This document shows positions 35,998 to 47,739 of a DNA stretch of 64,000 nt, piece by piece. Each line of letters starts with the position of its first letter. Position 1 is the first letter of the stretch. A program made the position numbers and the translations under genes. The stretch is from Isoetes taiwanensis. Lineage: Eukaryota; Streptophyta; Lycopodiopsida; Isoetales; Isoetaceae. Under the pieces are notes generated by a model. It worked only from the letters and a program-made list of their open reading frames with translations. It did no database searches and was not told where the DNA came from. The stretch spans positions 12,939,836 through 13,003,835 of the forward strand of contig JAJEKV010000014.1 of assembly GCA_021234155.1 (NCBI GenBank), written 5' to 3'.

Positions 35998-36881
35998 TCC
36001 TTTCTCTGTACATACATACTCCCATTTTCTATTATCTTATGGTTGCCCTTGCCATTCACAGTGTGAAAAACGTACACAGGATTTCTGTTTTACACTGTAC
36101 ATACCTAGGCTTTATATGAATTAAATCCATTTGTTATTCATCACTGTATATGCCTAGACTTATGAATTAAATCCATTATGTTATTCACCATATATTCATG
36201 CACGATCTGTTATGATCTGTTTCGTTACCATTTGCCTGAGGACAACACAATCAGGGACTTGCAAAAACAAACTATCCTTTGGCCAACAGTAGATGGGTGG
36301 GCTCCCTTTTCTCGTATAAAGCCAAATGGACCATCATAAAAATATGAACCTCCTTCTAGTAGACCGTGATGGCGGCCACCCCTTAAAAGTCATCCTAGTT
36401 CGGCGCCTGCATTGGCAATGGTGCTTGGCCCACAAGAATGTTCTTTTTCTCCTTGATGCTTGCTTTGTTTTTAACCCTTGTGCCTTGTTTTATCCGTGGT
36501 CCACACTCCTCAGTCCCATCCTTTTGCAACTTTCACCTCTCCTATGCATTCAATTCTTTGTGAAAGTGTGCTTTGATGTAAACCCTTCATTTGTCCCTTT
36601 TCTTTTTGGCTGCGTTATAACGTACGAGCTGATTATAAAGTAGGCTTCAATCTTCTCATTTGAAGAAGGCGTTTGTTTGTGTACCTGTGCCAATAGATAC
36701 GCATTTAAACCTTATGTTTATGTTATTTCTATGTACAATAGCTGTAAACCTTTATGGCTATGTCATGTACTATAGCTGCAACGTGATTCTTAAATTCGTT
36801 TTAGAGTTGTGGTGATCCGCATACTACACAGCCTCTACACGGCTGGCTCACTTGATAATTATACTGCTAATAACCTGTTGT
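35998..36881. other. 3' flank of the SMI1/KNR4-like gene
   Basis: The sequence is nearly identical to 9394-10270. Duplicated tatgaattaaatccat strings near 36114 and 36161 are AT-rich and could serve polyadenylation. A 105-codon frame at 36326-36643 differs in length from its copy A counterpart through an indel near its end, and shows no motif, so I do not call it. Confidence 0.5.
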
Positions 36882-36884
36882 TCT

Positions 36885-37010
36885 GTGGAATGGCAAAAGG
36901 GAGCCGATTCTTGCCTGAGCAGGGCAAGCACCGCCGCCAGCCGGGAACGGCCGCTGGCAAAGAGCCAGCTTGCCCCGCTCGGCAAGAATCGGCAACTTTT
37001 GCCATTCCAC
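36885..37010. repeat. Long inverted repeat (hairpin)
   Basis: The left arm 36885-36929 (gtggaatggcaaaag ... ggcaagc) pairs with the right arm 36968-37010 (gcttgcc ... cttttgccattccac). The arms are about 43-45 bases with a few mismatches. A further short stem, gccagc/gctggc (36936-36941 and 36953-36958), lies in the loop. The block is strikingly GC-rich against an AT-rich background. Confidence 0.9.
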
Positions 37011-37187
37011 GACGCCAAGGAAAGGCTATGGCGCCAGATGATCCGGAGAACCAGGTGATCCGGCAGTGGTGCTTCATTTCTTCTTGATCCCAATGCTTCG
37101 ACGTCAAGGAAAGGCATGGCGGAGATATTTTAGTGCAGATATCGTCAAAAATCTTCAGAAATCTTCAGAAATCCAGGCTGATCCGGT

Positions 37188-37305
37188 GCTATGGCTTCAG
37201 AAATCTTCAGAAAAGCTTCGGCTATGGCTTCAGAAATCTTCAGAAAATCTTCTGCTATGGCTTCAGAAAATCTTCACAAAAGCTTCGAAAACTTCGGCTA
37301 TGGCT
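37188..37305 (+). repeat. Tandem repeat, gctatggcttcagaaatcttcagaaa units
   Basis: Three to four units of about 33-36 bases carry ctatggcttcagaaa followed by tcttca(g/c)(a)aa. The preceding bases (37150-37172) contain a shorter doublet of atcttcagaa. Frames over the repeat yield repetitive peptides and are not evidence of a gene. Confidence 0.88.
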
Positions 37306-37504
37306 GCTCCGTTGGTCATGCCAGAACCGGCTATGGCAAAAACTCTGCAAAACCTCAAGATAACTCTGTTGGTCAGCAACGAACCGGCTGCAGGAGGTCA
37401 TGCCAGAATGGAGCAGTGACTTTCCATTCTTGAATAGAATGGTTTCCACGTGGCAGCCATTCATTGGCTAAAAAACAAGAATATACACCCACTTTCCTTG
37501 ACGT

Positions 37505-38668
37505 ACTATTCACCGAAAAAAAAAAGAAATCTGATCCATGCATCTCAACCAATGAACCATAACATCAAATGAATGGAAAGAGGTAGCCTACGACCCTAGA
37601 GACTCGTGAACTTCTCAAAGACCACTAGAATTAATCGCTCCAACACCTCAAGGTTGGGAATGAGGTCCAAGGGTTTGGAATCGCACTACAAAGGATAAAA
37701 TCCCTAATAAGTTCTACATATTAATTCATTAAACAAATTAAATGAACAAGCTCATTCATAGATAAGATAGAATAGAATTGTTTTTATCGTCCACGGAGAC
37801 CAAGAACTCCACTAGTGCTAAGAAGGTAACTTTAATCCGTTCACACAATTTTTGAAAATTCTTCTTTAAGCTCCGTCGTCCACAAAGTAAGGGAACACGA
37901 GAATATTAGTAATACAAAAAGGCCCAATGGCAAGCTCTCTATGTAGGGTCTTTAAAATAGTATCTATCTATAGATCATAAACCTACAAGCAAGATACAAA
38001 AAAGTTGAAAAATGAAGCAAAAAATATGCAAAGTAGCAATAGAACAGGCTTGGGGCAAAGGTTTGCATTGCTTAGTTTGGGGTGTGGGAGGCTAAAAATA
38101 CTCGAGACATACTTTCTTGCTTTTACTTGGACATAATTCTACGTTAAAGAGGCATATTATTGATTTGGGAAAACCTTTTACCTAGAGAGTTTGGAAGTAC
38201 ATCTTGATTTGCTATAATAATGAATAGGTGAATATTTGCAAGTTCATCATGACCTTGGTTGTAAATGAAGTGTAGATTCTTTAAATATTACCAACAAATC
38301 CAACAGTTCTAGACACATTTATGCCTACCACACATGCCTCATCACCAAGTAACCCCACACCCCCCCACCACCCCTTAAAAAAACCCCAATGGAAAGATTT
38401 CATAAGAAAGATGGCGACGAATTTGTTAAAAAACTGGTCATTAGCAGTCAATATGGGCAAGTATCATACATCAATCAATTTGACAATTCCACCTTCGTAC
38501 TACCTCAAATGAAAAATGATTCCGGAGCTTTCAGTTATGATGCTAGTATTGAGAATCTTAAGTTGATCAAGGCGTCTTTAGATGGTGGTTTGCCTTCTCT
38601 TGAACAAGTGTGGCTTAGAAGTAGATAAGTAATTTTCATATGTTTGAAAATCATCTTCTAATGCCAAA
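37505..38668. other. End of duplication and unique flank, no firm gene
   Basis: Bases 37505-38059 match 10271-10830. From 38060 the sequence is unrelated to copy A. A plus-strand frame at 38389-38628 (79 codons, charged, with KKLVISSQYGQVSYINQF) precedes the protease-like remnant and could be part of the same decayed retroelement, but shows no diagnostic motif itself. Confidence 0.4.
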
Positions 38669-38992
38669 GTGTCTGTTGTTGGAATTATACACAAAGTGCC
38701 TATCAACATAGAAGACGTCACAGTTGCTGCTACTTTTATAGTGATAGCATTTGAGGAGGAGGCAGACTCTGATATTTATAAATTGTTGTCTAGAAGAAGA
38801 TGGATGATCACTGTAGATACCAGAACAATTTGGAAGAATGGAATTTGTACACTCTCAAATGGTGAAAATGAAGCTAAGATTTACAATGAAAAGGGAACAT
38901 CATCAGTTGTCAACCTAGTAAGAGAAGCCATGCCAATTCCCCAAAATCTAGGCTTACATAATCTTGTGATGCATCTTGTGAATCGAGCATAG
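38669..38992 (+). pseudogene. Probable Ty3-gypsy-type aspartic protease remnant
   Basis: The 107-codon frame contains HKVPINIEDVTVAATFIVIA, then YKLLSRRRWMITVDTRTIW and GICTLSNGENE. This follows the pattern of the C-terminal half of plant gypsy retropepsins: a strand of the type 'v.I.gv.v.a.FiVi', then 'LLGRpW', then 'itl..G'. The glycine of LLGRPW is replaced by serine with an extra arginine, and the catalytic DTG/DSG half is not found upstream. It would be inactive. Alternative: an unrelated host exon. No reverse transcriptase follows. Confidence 0.45.
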
Positions 38993-40164
38993 CTATTAAG
39001 ACACCACTATACACTTCAACTCAAAAGGAAGGCCACTTAGATTTGGTACTAACATTAGTATTCATCAGTGGTATCTACAGGTGTTGGGATTTACGAACCT
39101 AAGAGCCCAGAATTGGACAAACTAAGGACACTTGTAATTGAAGAATTGTCTTATTTTCAGCAATTGAAAATTGAACACAACACCAGTGAGATAAATTGTG
39201 AAATTGACGTAGTAAACTACTCTATAGAAAAGGCAACCCCCAGAAAAGAGTTGAACAATAAGCGTGTTCTTCTTCAAGATTCTTCCAAGACATTTATCAC
39301 TATTGACAGGACAAAGCAATTTTCAACAAACAAATTAAAAGTTAAGCACCTTAACACAACCATACTGCTATTTTTGTGCTCTTGGTTATTGCCCTCATGT
39401 TTGAGAAACAAAAACATCTATTATGTATTATCACAATACATAGGGAATATAATGTGGGCAACATGGTATATAAAAAAATCCGAACAAGTTTGAAATATAT
39501 AGGAGAGCATCCATGACTCAATTGTGTGCCATTGAAATAAGGATCATGCACAAAGACCCGAAAATATATTTTCTTTACACTTTTATGGATATGTAAGAGA
39601 ACTGAGAATGAATCAATAACTCTATATTCACAAGTTGAGAGCTAGCAACAACCCACCAAAGTAATTTCGAAAATCAATGATGCTCAACGAGAATAATCAT
39701 TGGCCAGTTAGAAGAATTGAGTGATAAAAGCCATGCAATCCCCGTCTTTGGAGTTGCTATGGAATTCCAATTGCCAAGTTTCAGTTATGCAATTATTGGC
39801 ATCATCATAAAACATTTGAAAAATAGTAAGTAAACATAATCTAGCTAGTATTACATAGGTATATCTTCGTTGAGCAGTACATATTAAATTGAGCAGGGCA
39901 GATTTTCTTTTGCGCATAGTATACTCCTCTTTGTTGCAACGTATAATTTCTTTTGGGCAATGCATATTCTTTAAGTAATGCATGTTTACAAGCAAGAACT
40001 CATTAATTTAAGAAAAAGTACATTCTCATTTTGCTCCAAATAGCTTGGGAGCATGACTTTAGAAGTGTAGTTTGTAATTAGTCATATTAAACAGACGGGA
40101 GAAGACATCAAGTTGCTCAATAATCGCAAATTGACGTGCTTCGCTTACTGTCAACATCGTTATG
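38993..40164. other. No supported gene
   Basis: A plus-strand frame at 39068-39493 (141 codons) has charged N-terminal sequence followed by a hydrophobic stretch, but I recognise no family. It may continue the decayed element of 38.7 kb. The remaining frames are short. Confidence 0.4.
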
Positions 40165-40590
40165 AATATGTAGCATAATAACAGGGGGTTTTCTTTGTGT
40201 TTTTGTACGCTTTTCACTAAGGTTTTCCTATGATTTCGTGATGTATTCAAATGGATGTACTAATGCGTACATCTAGAGTGCACCATTTCTGAGCCATTGA
40301 TTTTAGCCTTTTTTTTTCAATGGTCAACAACCAATGGCTCACAACAAAAGCCCTTTTTTTTTGTGTGTGGTGCATAATGGTCAACAACCAATGGCTCACA
40401 ACAAAAGCCCTCTTTTTTTGTGTGTGGTGCATAATGGGCACATGAAGGGCTTGAAGGGCGCATGTAGTGCAGTTTCCCCGCCGGCAACACATTTCTTATC
40501 ATAACTTTTGATCTAGAGCTCTGTTTCAGATGATTTTTATTGCGTTGGAAAGCTCTCTCCGAGATCTTTTTGATAGTGTATGATATGGAT
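40165..40590. repeat. Dispersed repeat related to the inter-LINE spacer
   Basis: Sequence from about 40165 (agcataataacagggggttttctttgtg...) aligns with 3400-3540 (agcacaataacagggggtttcctttgtg...) and its copy B counterpart. Further on, the cattga/ccattgattt and gcgttggaaagctct blocks also recur. It shows that the spacer belongs to a family present elsewhere, of unknown class. Confidence 0.7.
40321..40437. repeat. Tandem doublet, period 57 bp
   Basis: Two nearly identical units share tggtcaacaaccaatggctc and ttttgtgtgtggtgcataa. Each contains ccaatggctca, the inverted form of tgagccattga at 40290. Confidence 0.92.
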
Positions 40591-40777
40591 ATATTTGGTT
40601 AAGTTATCTATGCTAAAACAGCAATTTTTCGGCCGGGTTTGGTAGGCTTTCACATCCTACCAGCTCATTAATATAGGATTGCATTATTGGATATTGTTTT
40701 ATAGCTCATTCCGAATGAAGCTTGCAAAAAATTACCATGCATTTTTAGATTTTGAGGCAGTTATTAAGCAAATTCCA

Positions 40778-40920
40778 AGGCTTCTAGATCCTTGTGCTAA
40801 CAAGCAGAAAAGTTTCCCACTTTAGTTTCTCACCACAAGAATCCATGAAGGCTTCTAGATCCTTGTGCTAACAAGCAGAAAAGTTTCCCACTTTGGTTTC
40901 TCACCACAAGAATCCATGGA
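40778..40920. repeat. Tandem doublet, period 71 bp
   Basis: Two units beginning aggcttctagatccttgtgc and ending accacaagaatccatg(a/g) differ by a single internal base (ctttagttt versus ctttggttt) and the last base. Confidence 0.95.
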
Positions 40921-41139
40921 GGCCAAAGGCTGCTGTTAAATTCCAGTTGAAAAATGTTTGTGTATGGGTGTTGCAAACTTTATGACTTTCAGAATAATGG
41001 GATCAATTTGCTCTATCTTTATGGTAACTTTTACTTATGTTCTATTTGTTTTATTGTGATGAAATTCAAAAGCTACAGGTGATGAAAGCCTCAAATGAAT
41101 TCTAGATTTTTTCTGGTTTGAATTCTAAAATTTTTGTCA

Positions 41140-41625
41140 CAAAGAGGGGGTGGCGTCCCTAAGGCCCCGGCGGGCCAAAAAACTTTTTGCAACACAAACC
41201 ATTAACATCCAACATATAAAAATTAAATCCCCCAACACATAACAACCATTGACATTAACAACCAACACATAACTACCATTGACATTAATTAACACAGCCA
41301 TTGGGGCCAACACATTTAAATTAAAATCCCCCTTAAACCCCCTTTGGTTTGGGTGCATATTCACACGGGGGGTGACGTAGGGCAGCGAGAGCCCTCAATA
41401 ATTGTATTTTGCACGTACGAAATCAACACCATATAGTATTCCGCTTGAAATCTTATAGTATTTTGCGAATCTTGTTATACAGTATAGCAAATTTTGTACA
41501 TGCATACCCTACAAACGAGGAACTTTATGTACGGTGTAGATTAAGGAATAAGGGGTGAATATGCCTATCCAACAGCTCTCGTTGCCCGGAATCACCCCCC
41601 GTGTGAATATATATTCGATTTGAAA
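41140..41625. mobile_element. TIR (MITE-like) element without LINE insertion
   Basis: This is a relative of the elements at 4870-7313 and 31523-33953, with the shared blocks ccctttggtttgggtg, gggtgacgtagggcagcgag and cttatagtatt...gttatacag. The two halves are joined by tatagcaaattttgtacatg, which serves as an empty-site reference for the LINE insertion. The left side has gained short repeats (aaccattgacattaa, twice). The right end stops before the full inverted terminus (atattcgatttg), so it is truncated or diverged. Confidence 0.75.
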
Positions 41626-42716
41626 TTATACTGGAGGATCAAGGTATCTTACAATATGCGATTAAAGGTGGAAAAGAATGCCATTCCACTATGAAGACGC
41701 CTAAATAGGCGACATGAAGAGGAAAGTACGGGAAAAAACATTTTATAATACGAATAACATCCATGAAGTTTAGAAGAATCGTCATGGCGATTATTGCAAG
41801 GTCAAGTATTATATTGCTGAAGTTTTATGTACATCCTAAGGACTTAGAAGATTCAGTATGGCAATTAGTCAGAAAGAATTCTTTGTTATACCAATGTTCT
41901 GCACAACATTAGAATTCCCATCAGTATCAATAGTCACTTCCGTTGCGGCCCTGTGTATTTGTTGTTGACCCAAGTCTAGGCGATCTTTCGTATCCATTTC
42001 AGTATAGCCAAAGTTTTTTGGTTCGCTCACAGTAGCATAATTTTCAAAACAACTCGTTTTTTCTTGATTATCTCACTGAAGTCATCTTCTAAAGAACTAT
42101 GCAAGGGTTGTAGTTGCCTGTGATGCATACTACCAATTTTTTTATTGAATTCTTGAGAAGACCTAATAGCCCTAACATTATCCTCAGGCTTATCCTTGTC
42201 ATCCATTAGCTCACTGTTAGGAAGTGGCATAAAGTTACCTACCATAAATTTACGACCCCTTAGCGGCATCAAGACATCTAAACTATCATTCAAAGCCTCC
42301 AACTTTTGAAAAGAAGGATCTGTAGCGGCTGCATCCCTCTCCAGATTAGATATACCTCTCTTTACTCTGTCGAACATCTCGGCATAGTTGTGACCTTGAA
42401 AATTATTGAAGACAACGTCCAAGTCATCAGGTATCACTTAATTTCTAATGATGTAAATGTCCATTCTAAAAGGTTCTCCCGTCTATGATATATTTAACAA
42501 AAATTGGACTTATTTGAATCTAACAGATATACTTAACAGATGCACTGACAAGATTTTATATATAGTTTTTAACACTTCTTGATTAATTTTATTAGTTTAT
42601 CTTTAAATCAAAACTATGATGTTTACTAAAGCATAAAATCGATCTCTAGATTAATTTTCACTTCATTCTCTTTTAAATTAAATCTTCGTATAAGAACCAC
42701 TATATATGATCAAAAT

Positions 42717-42796
42717 ATTGTCTGTTCAAAATATTTAAAGGAAGTTTTTAGTGGAAATTGTCTGTTTAAAATATTTAAAGGAAGTTTTTAGTGGAA
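42717..42796. repeat. Tandem doublet, period ~41 bp
   Basis: Two units read attgtctgtt(c/t)aaaatattt then aaaggaagtttttagtgga. They differ by one base. Confidence 0.93.
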
Positions 42797-45406
42797 AGTA
42801 ATTAATGATTACGTTGAATATCTTTATTCTAATTGATTATTTTCAATATAATTTATTAAACTATTCAAAACATTGTTATTAAAAAATAAACTATCGTTTA
42901 ATCAATGTCAACCTAAAATTACTTAAAATATTTTCAAAAGTGCAAAGAGTTTATAAACTGTGAAATTCTTATAAATGTTTAAGTCAATCGTTTATCAAAC
43001 CATCGGGTTTCATTTACAAATTATTTTGATTGCCAAATTATAAATTGTTAAATCACTGAAAATTGAAATTCTATATTCTCGAAACATCTAACTCTAGATA
43101 GATTGAAATGAAAATTAGTTTCGAAGATAATTTTATGGTTTGATAACCATCATCCTTTTGATTTAAAAATAAAATCGTATAATTAAAATGTATAAAAACT
43201 ATTAAAGTCAAGAAGAGTTCAAAATGCATATAATATTATAATGGCATCCTTGAAGTGATTTCTATTAAATTTGAATAAGTCCAGACTTTGTTAAATATGT
43301 CATGTCTTGAAATTTTTACCTATTTTACTTCCTCTTCGCCATCTGTTTCTGGAGCCTCTTTAGCTAGTTTGTCAAGGAACATAAGGAAGCTTGATAGAAA
43401 CCTTGCTTTCATGTCATCATATTCCAAAGCCGCACTCTTCTTCTCCTAGATTAAAGCAACCCTAGAAAGCGTATCAGATGAAAGGAAGTCGAGCATACAT
43501 CCATTTTGTGGAAGTTGTTCCATAATGGTAGTAGGTGCAAGAAGATTTCACTTGAGGTTGGAACAACAAATCGCCATCCATTTCCATCGTGCGATATTTC
43601 ATCTTGCATGTAAACATTGCCTTCTGGTACTTCCTTATTTTCTTATCAGTCTCCTTATCATCACTTGTCAGTTCAAAGCTAGGCATCTTAGTCTTCTTTT
43701 TTGGATGATATGGAAAAGAGAAGCATAGATCCAATCTTGGCTGCTTAGGTATAACCTTGGTCTCAACACTATTACTGAAGATGTCGATGGACAAAGTACT
43801 ACTGCTGCTTTATGCGCTTTTTATTTATCGGGATTCTTCGATACAATTTCAGGTACTGAGATGCAGTCCAATTTGGTTTAAAGCACGCAGCTGCATGCTC
43901 AAGTATAGGAGTAGAGGGAATACCTACTTGTATGCAGAACTTTATCATGTTTCTTTCCCGGTGACACAAGTTATCAATGTCTGGCAATAAGATATGATCA
44001 ATGCAAACTATCATGATGGGAGGAAGAGTCCCCACGACATGATCTTTATTGATATCTTGTTTAATATAATTAAAATCCATGCTTGCAATATCAAGTAGAT
44101 GATCCTCTGTAAATTCTGGATATCCCGATAACAAGTCCTGGAAGTTGGAGGACTGTACTTTTGTGTTATGGTTCACATGATGGAAGACTCCTCTTTACTC
44201 ATCTTTTCATTAAAGTGAGTGCCTTATGTCTGATGCCCGTTGCTTATCGTCGAAGCGGCCAGTGTACTCTGGATTTGTCTTCAAGTAACATCTCCAACAA
44301 GAATCTTGTCTGTTAGACGATTCATCTCAGCATCGAACATGCTCCCCCAAGACCTAAACAAAGTCTTGTTAAAAAATTCCTTTGCCGGTTTGTCAAGTAC
44401 ACTATCTCGATCATTGTCCTATTCCTTTTTTATCCACTTGCTTGCCGTTGACAAAATCTTATACCATGTAGCATCAAGCATAAAGTTTCATTGCTTCTCA
44501 TCTTTCAGATCTTTATTATTGAGAGTAGTGGTAGCGAGTTCATAAAATTCCTTTTATATTGAAAGGCTAGAAAGATCATCAGGCGATCCGCTTGAGGAAA
44601 GCAGCAAAATAGAAATATATGTTAAGTCCTGACAATCACGAAGATGATCCTCTGGACTTGAAAAGTGCAGAAATATGACAAATACAAAAGCTAATAACAT
44701 ACTAACCAAATATCATATTTTTCTTGCAGGGAAGATCCGAGTGCTTGATGTTAATTTCAAAGTTGTTGTAGCTTCTTAATAAGAGGTCCTCTGTACACTG
44801 TGTTGGCAATTGATTTTATTGCACTTTATAGGCAGGCGTGCATACTTGGTGTCATTCAACTTATTGTTCAAAATCTGCCGCCTTCTTGCATAAACTTTTG
44901 AAAATTCGATTTTATTTTCAAGAACCCGATCATTCCACTTAGGACTTGAGTCGCAAAAGTAGAATGGTTGCCAGAGATGTTGTAGAATTTTCACCCTGTC
45001 AGTTGCCATATTATTTTTTCGCATGTCAAAGGATCAGAAGGAACAAAATTCGCTGGTGTGAGGACGTATGTGAGAGTCTCTGAAAGATCTCAATAGATTT
45101 GCGTATGCTCATTAGATTTGGTCCTGTGCATCATGTAACTTGGAGTAGGCAGGCAATCATATATGCTAACACTCGTGAACCATGAAGTACCCTAAGATAG
45201 TCCCTTTTATAATGCTTCAGTTTCAAATCTATTGTTTCTGCCAGCTTTTTTCCCTCGGCTAGTTTGAATTTTAGCTTCTCTGGCATTGAACCTGATTTTC
45301 GGATTGCATGACGACATATGGAAATCTGGAAAAGAATGTGTAGAAGTGAAGCAGAGACATCATTTTTTCTTTTCTTAAACACTGTGTTTGTGCCCTCACT
45401 TTCTTC

Positions 45407-45455
45407 CACTACATGTAGTTTGCTCGATGCACTACATGTAGTTTTCTCGATGCAG
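45407..45455. repeat. Short tandem doublet, period ~24 bp
   Basis: The string cactacatgtagttt(t/g)ctcg occurs twice, each time followed by atgca. It lies inside the degenerate minus-strand coding region and would alter its frame. Confidence 0.88.
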
Positions 45456-45870
45456 GCGATTAGTCCTTCTGAGATTGAGTCGACTTTGGTGAAAAAGGCA
45501 CTTGTGGGTTGGGACTAGGCTCTAGTTCCTTTAAAAGTACTACTCGATTTATCTCCTTGCATCTTGCAGCTAGCCATGTCTTGTCTATACTTGTGGACAT
45601 TCTCTCATCATTCATAGCCTTTATGGTAAAACTCAGCGGTTTCTTGTCACTGGCAAAAAACTTTCTACATGCGCTAAATCCGAGCAGTATATTCCTATTG
45701 CTTTTAAGTCATGCAGCCTCCAAGTACTCATAAGAGGGCATTGACCAACCATATCCTCTATGGTCGTGATCCTTTGGGCATGCTTTCGCTTTTTAAGTAC
45801 TTGCTATCATCATAGAAGGGTCGTAATAAACTAATTCATTCTAGAATTGAAGAATGATAGCAAGAACTGA

Positions 45871-47739
45871 TCCAAATTCTCGCCATCTGGTAGAATCATC
45901 TAAGATTTCTCACGCCCAAGGGATCAATCCAAGTCATCAATCCCTTCCTCCTCCTCAGAGGATTATTATTTCTGGAATAACAACCTCAAAATTTGTTACA
46001 CTAAATGTGATCGAGGAATATGCACTCACAGCACTTCGAGCACATGTCCAGACAATGCTTTTGAGGTGCCACTATCAAATTTACACCCAAATGACCTATG
46101 TATAGAAACTCTATATATGAATAACCTATGTAAAAATGTTTCTTCTTTTTTGTTTGTTTTCCATAGGCCATCTCGTCTTCACGAAAGATAAAATTCAATT
46201 CATTTCATTTTGTTATGAAGGCTAGTTCATATATCAAAATATATAGAATAGAATAGAATAGAATAGTTTTTATCGTCCATGGTAACGAAATATAAGAAAT
46301 TTAGTAGGGTAGCAAGCCATCTCATGGGGAATTTATGCCAATTCTAAATGGTGTGGAAGATACAAAAATTGCATCTCTACATTTTCCTATGGCAGTTTAC
46401 TTCAAATCTTTAAATATATATATACAAGTTTTGTACTATCAATGGGTTTACAATCATGGCTGATGAACGTCGAGGAATAAAGTTTAAGATTAAGCAGATC
46501 AGTGCGTAAAGTTCAGTATGCATTTAGTCTAAAGAAGCGAATATATAAGCTCAATTCCTCGCATAATAACCATTCAATGAAGGTCACCATTATTTATTAA
46601 TACCTCTCGGTGAATAGTCGAGTGAAATTTGAATCAAACTCAAAGAGTCGCGTTTGATTTATTTAGCATGACATAAAAATTGCTTAAAAGATATGTGTAA
46701 GTCATCTTCATCTGTGGTCCATGCCGCAGAAGTGCTGTCATTTGCAATGTCTATTGATGCATCCATCCATTAAGCTCTCTACAAAAGTTACGTGTTGTAT
46801 AAGTATACACTTTTGAAAAGCACAAATGTGAATCGGTATTTTCAACTACATTAGTTACTAAGGTTGGTTAGGTTGCTATACAAACAACTAGACATGCATT
46901 CCTTTAAGATAAAAAACAATGAATTAGATACAGCAAGAAAAGGATAGAAATGATTCTACATGGCAACAAAATACATTTCTTTGAGTTGCTGCATTGCCAA
47001 TAAGATTAGTTGGTAATACAAACATATACTGAATGCACAAGATTTTTATCTATCTTACATAGAAGGAAGCATGAACGTCAAGCATTGGCAAGAGCGCTTA
47101 GTACGACCAGTGCTACCCATTTTGCAAGATTGAATGGGCACCAAAGACCAATACACAATATAAGAACAGTGCACCAAAGACCAACACGCAACATAAGAAC
47201 ACCGTATTAAATATAAATTTCGAAGCTCCAAATTGTAGCCTATTACCCAGATGAAACAATGATACTTTGAAAATGTTTACTACGAAGGCATTAAGGGTAA
47301 CAATACGGGCACGACACTAGTTTTGCTGGCAGATCCCAGCAATATACTCTTGTGCCCTATATCTGCCTTCCCAATGTGCAAAGAAAGAAAGTGGACTTCA
47401 ATGGAACATTGTAAGTATTTGAGGGTGCTCTGGTGTATTTGGGGTAAATACGGAGGACTTGAACAGTGAATATTTGGTATTTGAATACCAACTATGTGCA
47501 GATAGGCACTAGGTATAGAAGGTTAAACTAATAATATATTTTAAGCACAGCCTGACATACCAAAGGGCTAACCTCAAATATGGAATCAATAAGGAACAAA
47601 CATTCATACCTTTGAATTTGCTATGATCCAAATTCTTAGGCGCACATCTTGGTTGGTATAAAGTGCTTCATGTGTGTAACCTTTCCAAAGGGATGAATAC
47701 GAGCAATTGAAAACAGAGCAACAAATTTTCTTTCATATT
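45871..47739. other. No supported gene
   Basis: AT-rich sequence with short frames only. It contains a pentanucleotide microsatellite (46243-46266, agaat repeated about four and a half times), followed by a string tttttatcgtcca also found near 10552. It also holds a short tandem doublet at 47140-47200 (accaaagaccaa, period 31). Confidence 0.5.

Larger units (their letters stand above)
36882..37504. mobile_element. 623-bp segment present only in copy B
   Basis: Copy A reads cctgttgt-actattcacc across this position, while copy B has 623 bases between these strings. The segment opens with a long hairpin (36885-37010), has a direct repeat of gacgycaaggaaaggc (about 37011 and 37095) and a tandem repeat (37188-37305). 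It closes with ctttccttgacgt, the inverted form of that direct repeat. There is no clear target-site duplication beyond 'gt' and no transposase. Either an insertion in B or a deletion in A would explain it. Confidence 0.75.
26688..38059. repeat. Segmental duplication, copy B (direct)
   Basis: This is the second copy of the unit at 1-10830, in the same orientation. It is longer because of 623 bp present only here (36882-37504) and small indels such as ~30 extra bases near 30928-30962. The right breakpoint is sharp, after ggggcaaa at 38059. Copy B holds the open version of the SMI1/KNR4-like gene. Confidence 0.93.
42020..45870 (-). pseudogene. Unrecognised, degenerate multi-part coding region (minus)
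   Basis: Several minus-strand blocks have protein-like composition while the plus strand does not. In transcript order: about 45760-45480 (SACRKFFASDKKPLSFTIKA), 45409-45131 (rich in lysine, KLKHYKRDYLRVLHGSR), 45024-44776 (VKILQHLWQPFYFCDSS), 44560-44270 (FNKTLFRSWGSMFDAEMN, with two in-frame stops), 44176-43799 (GTLPPIMIVCIDHILLPD), 43720-43474, 43440-43325 (an acidic end, EAPETDGEEEV) and 42437-42027 (FNNFQGHNYAEMFDRVKRG). Stops and frame shifts fall inside blocks, so it is at least partly dead. Introns may account for some breaks. I do not recognise the family and cannot say whether it is one gene or two. Confidence 0.4.

Noticed and set aside
37133-37433. Frames over the tandem repeat in the copy-B-only segment as a repeat protein
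   Set aside because: All three plus-strand frames are open only because the unit lacks stops; length is set by the repeat and nothing supports translation.
36882-37504. Helitron insertion
   Set aside because: The start is TC-like, but the end lacks CTRR and a short 3' hairpin, and the insertion point is not between A and T.
40321-40437. CRISPR-like repeat array
   Set aside because: Only two abutting units without spacers, in a plant nuclear context.
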